This document shows, piece after piece, positions 59,150 to 64,000 of a DNA stretch of 64,000 bases. Made by a program: the position numbers and the translations under genes. The stretch lies in contig NC_080670.1 in assembly GCF_030247195.1 (NCBI RefSeq), positions 46,762,194 to 46,826,193 on the forward strand, in the 5' to 3' direction. Source of the DNA: Topomyia yanbarensis (taxonomy: Eukaryota; Arthropoda; Insecta; Diptera; Culicidae). The notes under the pieces were generated by a model that did not search any database, had not been told where the DNA came from, and saw only the letters and a program-made list of their open reading frames with translations. Numbering within the stretch: position 1 is the first letter of the stretch; each line of letters opens with the position of its first letter.

Positions 59150-62100
59150 ACTGGAGAGTGTGAGGGAAGTATCCCCATAGAGGCCACCAGGCGATTCGCT
59201 ACCGCATCGGTCAATGGAACCCTGCTGCAGCACGAAGAAGGACGGGCGGCAAGCTAAAGTCGAAGACGAAAGCCTTTAACGAAAACCTCTTTGTTGAGTT
59301 ACTTCGGCGAACAACGGAATCAAATACGTTGATACGGCTGACGGCTAACAAGAAGGATTGTGACGGCTTGTGACGTTACAATGTCACGAAAACTAGGGCC
59401 ATGTAGTAGACGGCGTGCAGCTTACTGGTTAAATGAGTAACTCAGTATGCTATACGCTGCTTGTCGTAGATCCAGAAGGCGGGCTCAGAGCGCAAGATCG
59501 GAGAGTGAGAGAGGAGCGCAAGCGACGTATCTAGAAGGTAGGGACTCTTTAAAACAGGAGATCAAGCTTAGCAAGCCAATTGCCATAAGTAGCTGTGCTG
59601 AGAAATAAACGCCAGTCCCTGGGGGACGCGTACTGAGTCGTCATGACGAAGATGAGGGTCCGTCGACACCAGCTGAAATATGCCCGGGTAAGCTAAAGAT
59701 AATCGTTGAGGGTCTCTTCCCGAATCACGATTCAACTACCTGGTCACCGACACCGTACGGCGAAGAAGAAGGAGGTAACACAGTCGAGTGGCAAGTGACT
59801 AACGACGAGCTCAAAGACGCGTCGATGTGACTAAAATCAAAGAAAACCCCTGGTCCGGATGGAATACCAACAGCGGCACTGAAAGCTGCGATCCTGGCAT
59901 ATCCGGACATGTTCAGACATGCTGAAGTCTTTAGACGATAGTAATCCCCGAAATGAGGAAGGTGCAGAAACTGATGTTGCTGCCAAAGTCAGGGAAGTCA
60001 CCGGGCCATCCAGCCTCGAATAGACCAATGCCGCAGCGTGGCATAAAAGAATGAGCCAGATCCTGAAGAGCTACTTCCAGAGTAGAGCACTGCTGTACCA
60101 GACGAACAAAAGGGCAGAAGGCAATGCGAGTCGCAGCGGGCGTTACTCAGGGCTCCATTCTCTGTCAAACACTTTGGAATGGGATGTAAGATGCACTGAT
60201 AACATAAATTCGTGAATATAATAAATCATGCAATGCACGAATTCATTCGTCGTTTTCTGCAACGAAGTATTTTCGTGCATTGTAAATAGTAAGTTTCGTT
60301 CATTTCATGAACAAGAATGGCCGTATGGTGAGCGAAAGCTTTCGTAAATTTTACACATTTAATGTACACTGCACGAATGATATCGTTGATAACGATATTA
60401 TTTTTCGTGAATGAAATGAAATGTTTTTATTTTAATAAACGTTTGTGTATATTACGAACGATTTCGTTGGTCGCACGAAATCTTTTCGTTTATCTTAGAA
60501 AAGTTTTCGTATTTATTGGCCTCTTATTGTTTTCAGTCGATCTTTTAAGATCGATGTTTTTTTTATTTAAAAAAATCTATCTGGCCAATACGATTTTATT
60601 GTGATTCGAAGAAATGGCCGCTTGATGAACGAAATTTTCGTTTGTTTTAATAAACGTTTATGTATATTACAAACGAATTTGTTGGTTGCATTTTATCTTT
60701 TAGGATCGATGTTTGACAACACCGATATCGCTCTGGCAGAGAAAAACTCAAAATTATTCATACAAAATCAATGAGCAGTTCGCGACGGCTCAACTGATTC
60801 TGTACTGCTCCAGATTCTGAATCAACTGGAAGCGAAAGAGGTTCTGGAAATCTTCCTGCAACCGGCGGACACGACTACGACTACTAAATAGTCAGACAAC
60901 AACAATTATCTGACGAATAGCAACAATGGCTCCATATTGCTCTTTTGACGTGGACGGTTTGACGAATGGTGCTCGTAAATATTATAAAGATATTCGTATA
61001 TAACAGCGAACGACTCGTTTGCTGAATGAAGCTGTTTCGTAATAAACTAACGAAAGTCATTTCGTGGTTTTCACGAAAAACTCGTAATAAAAAACAAAAG
61101 TGTTTCGATAGAACTACGAACGATTCATCATATGTACGAAAAATTCGTATATTTTATGAAAGTTGTTTATACGAAATCAATTCCGAGAGATTTACGAATA
61201 TGTTCTATGTGGGGTCTTAACACTGCGGCTGCCCAGGAAAGTGAAAATCGTTGGTTTTGTGGACGATGTGTCAATAATGGTGAGACACTTGAAGAAATGG
61301 AGGTATCGGTGACGGAGACAATAGATGCGATCGAGAGCTGGATGAACGGGTCAAGCTGCAAATAGCTCACCACAAGACGTTGTTGTTGGACAGCAACTGC
61401 AAAGGGGTTCAGCGGATACAGATCACCATCAAAGGGCATGTGATTGCATCGAAGCGTGCACTGAAGCAATTGGGAGTGATAATCGACAACTGATTGAGCT
61501 TAAACAACCACGTTGATTACACATGCGAAATGTCGGGTCTTCATCTAGTATTTAGTCATGGATACTGCTTGGGGTGCGGCGCTGAAAACCAAGTGAAACC
61601 GCGAAAAGCTGAACAGGACGCTTCGACTACTGGTCGTACGAGTTGCGATTGCGTACCGGAGGCAGTATGCCGTGATGCCGAGATGATCCCCATCTGCATT
61701 ACCCTGACGGAGGATATCAAGTGCTACAATCAATGAAATGTCAGAAACGTGAGGAAGATGATGAGAATCGATTCGATGATGACGTAGCAGCAGGAATGGG
61801 ATAATACGGAGAAAGGAAAGTGGACCTACTGGCTCATCCAAACCTGTCGACGTGGGTCAATAGAATGCACGGAGAGATGACCTTCAACCTGAAACAGCTT
61901 CTACCGAGCCACGGCTGCTTAAGGAGTATCTTCATCGGTGTGGGTACGCAACGTCAACACTGTGCCTGGAGCGTCTTTGAATGTCCGGGGTTTCAAGTAT
62001 TTGAATGTCCGAGGAGAGTCTTTGAATGTTCGAGGTTTGAAGTGACGTGCAGGGAGCTACTTAAAATGGGAGAACCGGACATCAACCCGGATAATGTAGC

Positions 62101-62159
62101 CTACAGAATGACAAGCGACGTAGAGACGTGGAACGCAGTAAACAGAGATATGATGTAGA
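59150..62159 (+). pseudogene. R1-clade non-LTR retrotransposon ORF2 remnant (copy C)
   Basis: Plus-strand pieces in order: SRRRAAYWLNE and an Arg-rich linker near 59410-59520; LKIIVEGLFPNHDSTTW near 59695; VTNDELKD then KSKKTPGPDGIPTAALKAA (RT entry) near 59795-59880; PGHPAS near 60005. After an internal deletion: QILKSYFQSRALLYQTNK near 60060, and VAAGVTQGSILCQTLWNGM (motif B) near 60130. Beyond the insertion at 60190-61212: LTLRLPRKVKIVGFVDDVSI, where motif C has FVDD for FADD. Then HHKTLLLDSNCKGVQ-like and VIASKRALKQLGVIIDN blocks, TWVNRMHGEMTF near 61850 and VFECPRFEV-like C-terminal blocks. Many frameshifts; inactive. R1 elements normally target 28S rDNA, but no rDNA is present. Confidence 0.82.
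60190..61212. mobile_element. About 1-kb insertion in R1 motif B-C interval, ACGAA/TTCGT-rich
   Basis: R1 coding sequence breaks after LWNGM and resumes at LTLRLP near 61213, so the intervening DNA is an insert. It begins CATAAATTCGTGAAT and ends ATTTACGAATATG, weakly inverted ends. The interior repeats AACGAA and TTCGT many times. TTTTAATAAACGTTTGTGTA near 60431 recurs as TTTTAATAAACGTTTATGTA near 60645. No transposase was recognised. Confidence 0.65.
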
Positions 62160-62160
62160 T

Positions 62161-62394
62161 CAGTGATTCTCAACCTGGGGTCCGCGGGCCCCAGGGGGCC
62201 GCGAAGTCATTGCTGGGAGTCCGCGAAGAAAAATATATTTTCCGAGTGCATATTGAAATTTCAAATCTTGTTTCCTAACAAATTGAAAATAACATATTGA
62301 TAGCATACAAAATTGATGTTTATCTGTGGGGGTCCGCAGCAACCCAGTGTGATATCTAAGGGGTCCGTGGTACGAAAAAGGTTGAGAACCGATG
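62161..62394. mobile_element. hAT-like MITE with CAGTGATTCTCAACC ends
   Basis: CAGTGATTCTCAACCT on the left and AGGTTGAGAACCGATG on the right form imperfect inverted ends, with GGGGTCCGCGG and GGGGTCCGTGG just inside. The end sequence resembles a widespread hAT MITE type. It interrupts the C-terminus of R1 copy C, whose frame resumes as MTVLQRN near 62400. No clean 8-bp duplication was found. Confidence 0.72.
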
Positions 62395-63400
62395 ATGGCA
62401 TGACCGTCTTACAGCGGAATAGACATCGAACAACGATTTCGGGAGAGCAATCACCGCCAGGGAACTCTCCGCAGGTATAAGCTAGATCCACCGCCGAGGA
62501 CTAGTCGAGTAGACCGCAACAGAGCAGCGAGTATGAGTCGTCGAAACGCCAGCGAACCGGACGTCACGCTCCATGCGAATTCGCCGGACCGACCACGGCT
62601 CCCCAGAATCGATATTGGGAAAACTTTTTTCGCCAGGGAACTTTCCGTTAGCGTAAGCTAGATTCACCGCTGGGGACTAGACGGATTAGACATCAATGAG
62701 ACACCACTAGTCGCGGGTCATCGGCGCACCAGTGCACCGGATACCCAGCTTCACCAGAATCGCCGAACTGAACTCGGCACCTAGCTGATTGGCTCGATCT
62801 CGGGAGAACTTCTCTCGCTGGGGAATTCTCTGTCGGAGTAGGTCAGGTCCATCGTCGGGGACTAGACCGAGTTGTTCGCGAACAAGTCGAGGACTGAATG
62901 GACCATCAAGGAAGTAGTGCTAAATGGCCCAAGAAGAGAACTAAATGGCTTAAAGGAGTTGCGGTGCTAAATGGCACCGGTTACGGAGTCAAAGGGCTCA
63001 AGAAGTTGTGGTACTGAAACCAAATAAGAATCGGTATCGGGAGAACATTTTTCGTCTGGGACCTCTCCGTCAGCTTACAGTCAGATTCACCGCCGGGAAC
63101 GAGACCGCGTAGACCGCGACGATACACCACCAGTCGCGCCGGGGCTCCAGCAAACCGGATGCCCTACTCTACCGGAATCGCCGAACTGACCGCAGCACCT
63201 GGCTGGTTGGCTCGAACTTCTCTCGCCGGGGAACTTTTCGTCGGTGTAGGCTAGATCTATCGTCGGGGACTAGACCGAGTAGTTCGCTAACCAGTCGGAA
63301 GATCAACGAGGAAGTGGTACTGAATGGCACAAGGGAACTGAAGGGCTCAGTAAATTAGACAGTCTGAAGTTTGCCGCCCAGATTGTCCTCGTAGGGGAAG
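62395..63400 (+). repeat. R1 3'-UTR degenerate tandem repeats
   Basis: At least five units of a GGGAACTCTCCGTCGG-GTAGGCTAGATTCACCGCC-GGGGACTAGACCGAG pattern start near 62458, 62636, 62821, 63058 and 63230, at spacings of about 172-237 bp. They follow directly on the R1 C-terminus, whose last codons overlap the first unit. Related units occur at 58990-59120, 12430-13345 and, inverted, 26735-27220, so they belong to this R1 family. Confidence 0.72.
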
Positions 63401-63544
63401 AGCATTTATTCTCTACCAACAGCTAGTTTTCCTACCTTGACTACCCAAACCTGTTCCCTGAGTTGTTGGTTTTTTCATATATATACAAAAAAAATTTCAT
63501 GTCCCCCCCCCGAAAAATTTTCTTACTACGCCACTGCAAGTATA

Positions 63545-64000
63545 TTTATATAATACACTCGGTTTGTTGTCGTCAGTCGTATTTTAAGCATTTCCAACTT
63601 TTTTCTAGCACATGTGGCCTGTGTTAAGCTAAAGAGGACAAAGTGCCATATTGAGATACATGCTCGTAAAACGCTATTGCATCCAACATAGCACTAGTAA
63701 CACCCACATCTATTATTTTTTTAAAACACAAATAGTAAACGAAAGCAAGTAAGTGATACTCAACCCCTTCATGCCCATGTTGTGTGTGGACAACAACGTT
63801 TTTGAACAGCTATAACCTTTGATTGAGGCAAAATCTGTTCACAAAAACAAGAAAAACTAATAAATCTGACTATTACCTTTCCTTTGGGTACTAACACTTA
63901 CAAGAATCAGCTCTAGAACTGAAGTTATTGCAATTAGTCTGATTGGATTCCGATGGTGTAGTGCTGTCAGGGACAGTTTACGTTAACGACGGAAAATGAA
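63545..64000. repeat. Dispersed repeats shared with 23.0 kb and 32.1 kb
   Basis: 63610-63752 matches 23018-23165 (AGATACATGCT and AACACCCACATCTAT blocks). 63764-63998 matches 32095-32325 (GTGGACAACAACGTTTTTGA and GATTCCGATGG). Here the two segments are adjacent, while elsewhere they are 9 kb apart. Family not identified; the element may extend past the window. Confidence 0.6.

Larger units (their letters stand above)
58796..63536. mobile_element. hAT-bounded 4.7-kb composite carrying an R1-clade element
   Basis: The ends are CAGTGGCGTAGTAG and CTTACTACGCCACTG, bordered by a perfect 8-bp duplication CAAGTATA (58788-58795, 63537-63544). CCCCCCCCGAAA runs occur just inside both ends. This is the structure of a hAT element, but no hAT transposase is seen. 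Nearly all the interior is a decayed R1-clade retrotransposon and its 3'-UTR repeats, with two further insertions. Either a hAT MITE received a retrotransposon or the hAT ends enclosed one. The element is non-autonomous. Confidence 0.88.

Noticed and set aside
59150..62159. R1 as a sign of a 28S rDNA locus
   Set aside because: No rRNA sequence flanks either R1 copy. These are R1-clade remnants outside rDNA.

Overview
The window looks like intronic DNA of a large, repeat-rich insect genome. The transposon families (ITmD37E-type mariner, LOA-type and R1-clade non-LTR elements, jockey-type ORF1, hAT and TTAA MITEs, a tRNA-derived SINE) point to a mosquito, most likely a culicine with long introns such as Aedes. 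This is inference from family resemblance; no search was run. There is no sign of bacterial or viral gene organisation.

The only host gene I can support is on the minus strand: two consecutive coding exons of a sodium/calcium exchanger of the Calx/NCX family (46322-46413, then 16422-16567). The exons have matching splice phases and together encode the end of the second calcium-binding domain and the linker toward the C-terminal membrane helices. They are separated by a 29.75-kb intron, and the flanking DNA on both sides is presumably intron of the same gene. No further Calx exon was found.

Everything else is mobile DNA and its wreckage, often nested. From the left: a 670-bp near-perfect palindrome between two long (TA)n arrays; a jockey-type ORF1 split by a 2.5-kb minus-strand retroelement with a 23-bp target duplication; a hAT-type element (8905-9839) carrying a SINE; R1 3'-UTR repeats; two more (TA)n arrays and two foldback MITEs; then the Calx exon.

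Inside the long intron are a LOA-type element whose endonuclease domain contains about 87 copies of the octamer CTTCCAGT (17097-19850); foldback MITE pairs; a self-inverted mariner deletion derivative (24541-25487); a minus-strand R1 copy split by a 2.08-kb hAT element with a perfect 8-bp target duplication (26735-30055); and a second LOA copy (from about 32975). A third, antisense, 5'-truncated LOA copy lies within that second copy and is bounded exactly by a 386-bp perfect direct duplication. A 1.3-kb hAT element with two nested MITEs and a DD37E mariner follow.

Right of the 46.3-kb exon are another mariner (52180-53330), a 1.98-kb Transib-like element with about 690-bp inverted repeats starting CACAGTG (55512-57487), and a 4.7-kb hAT-bounded composite carrying a decayed R1 element with its own insertions (58796-63536).

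No mobile element here looks fully intact. The best-preserved reading frame is the 594-codon RT/RNase H frame of the antisense LOA copy. I found no new functional gene system; the most unusual signals are the 386-bp duplication, the six-frame-open octamer array, and the Transib-like long-inverted-repeat element.
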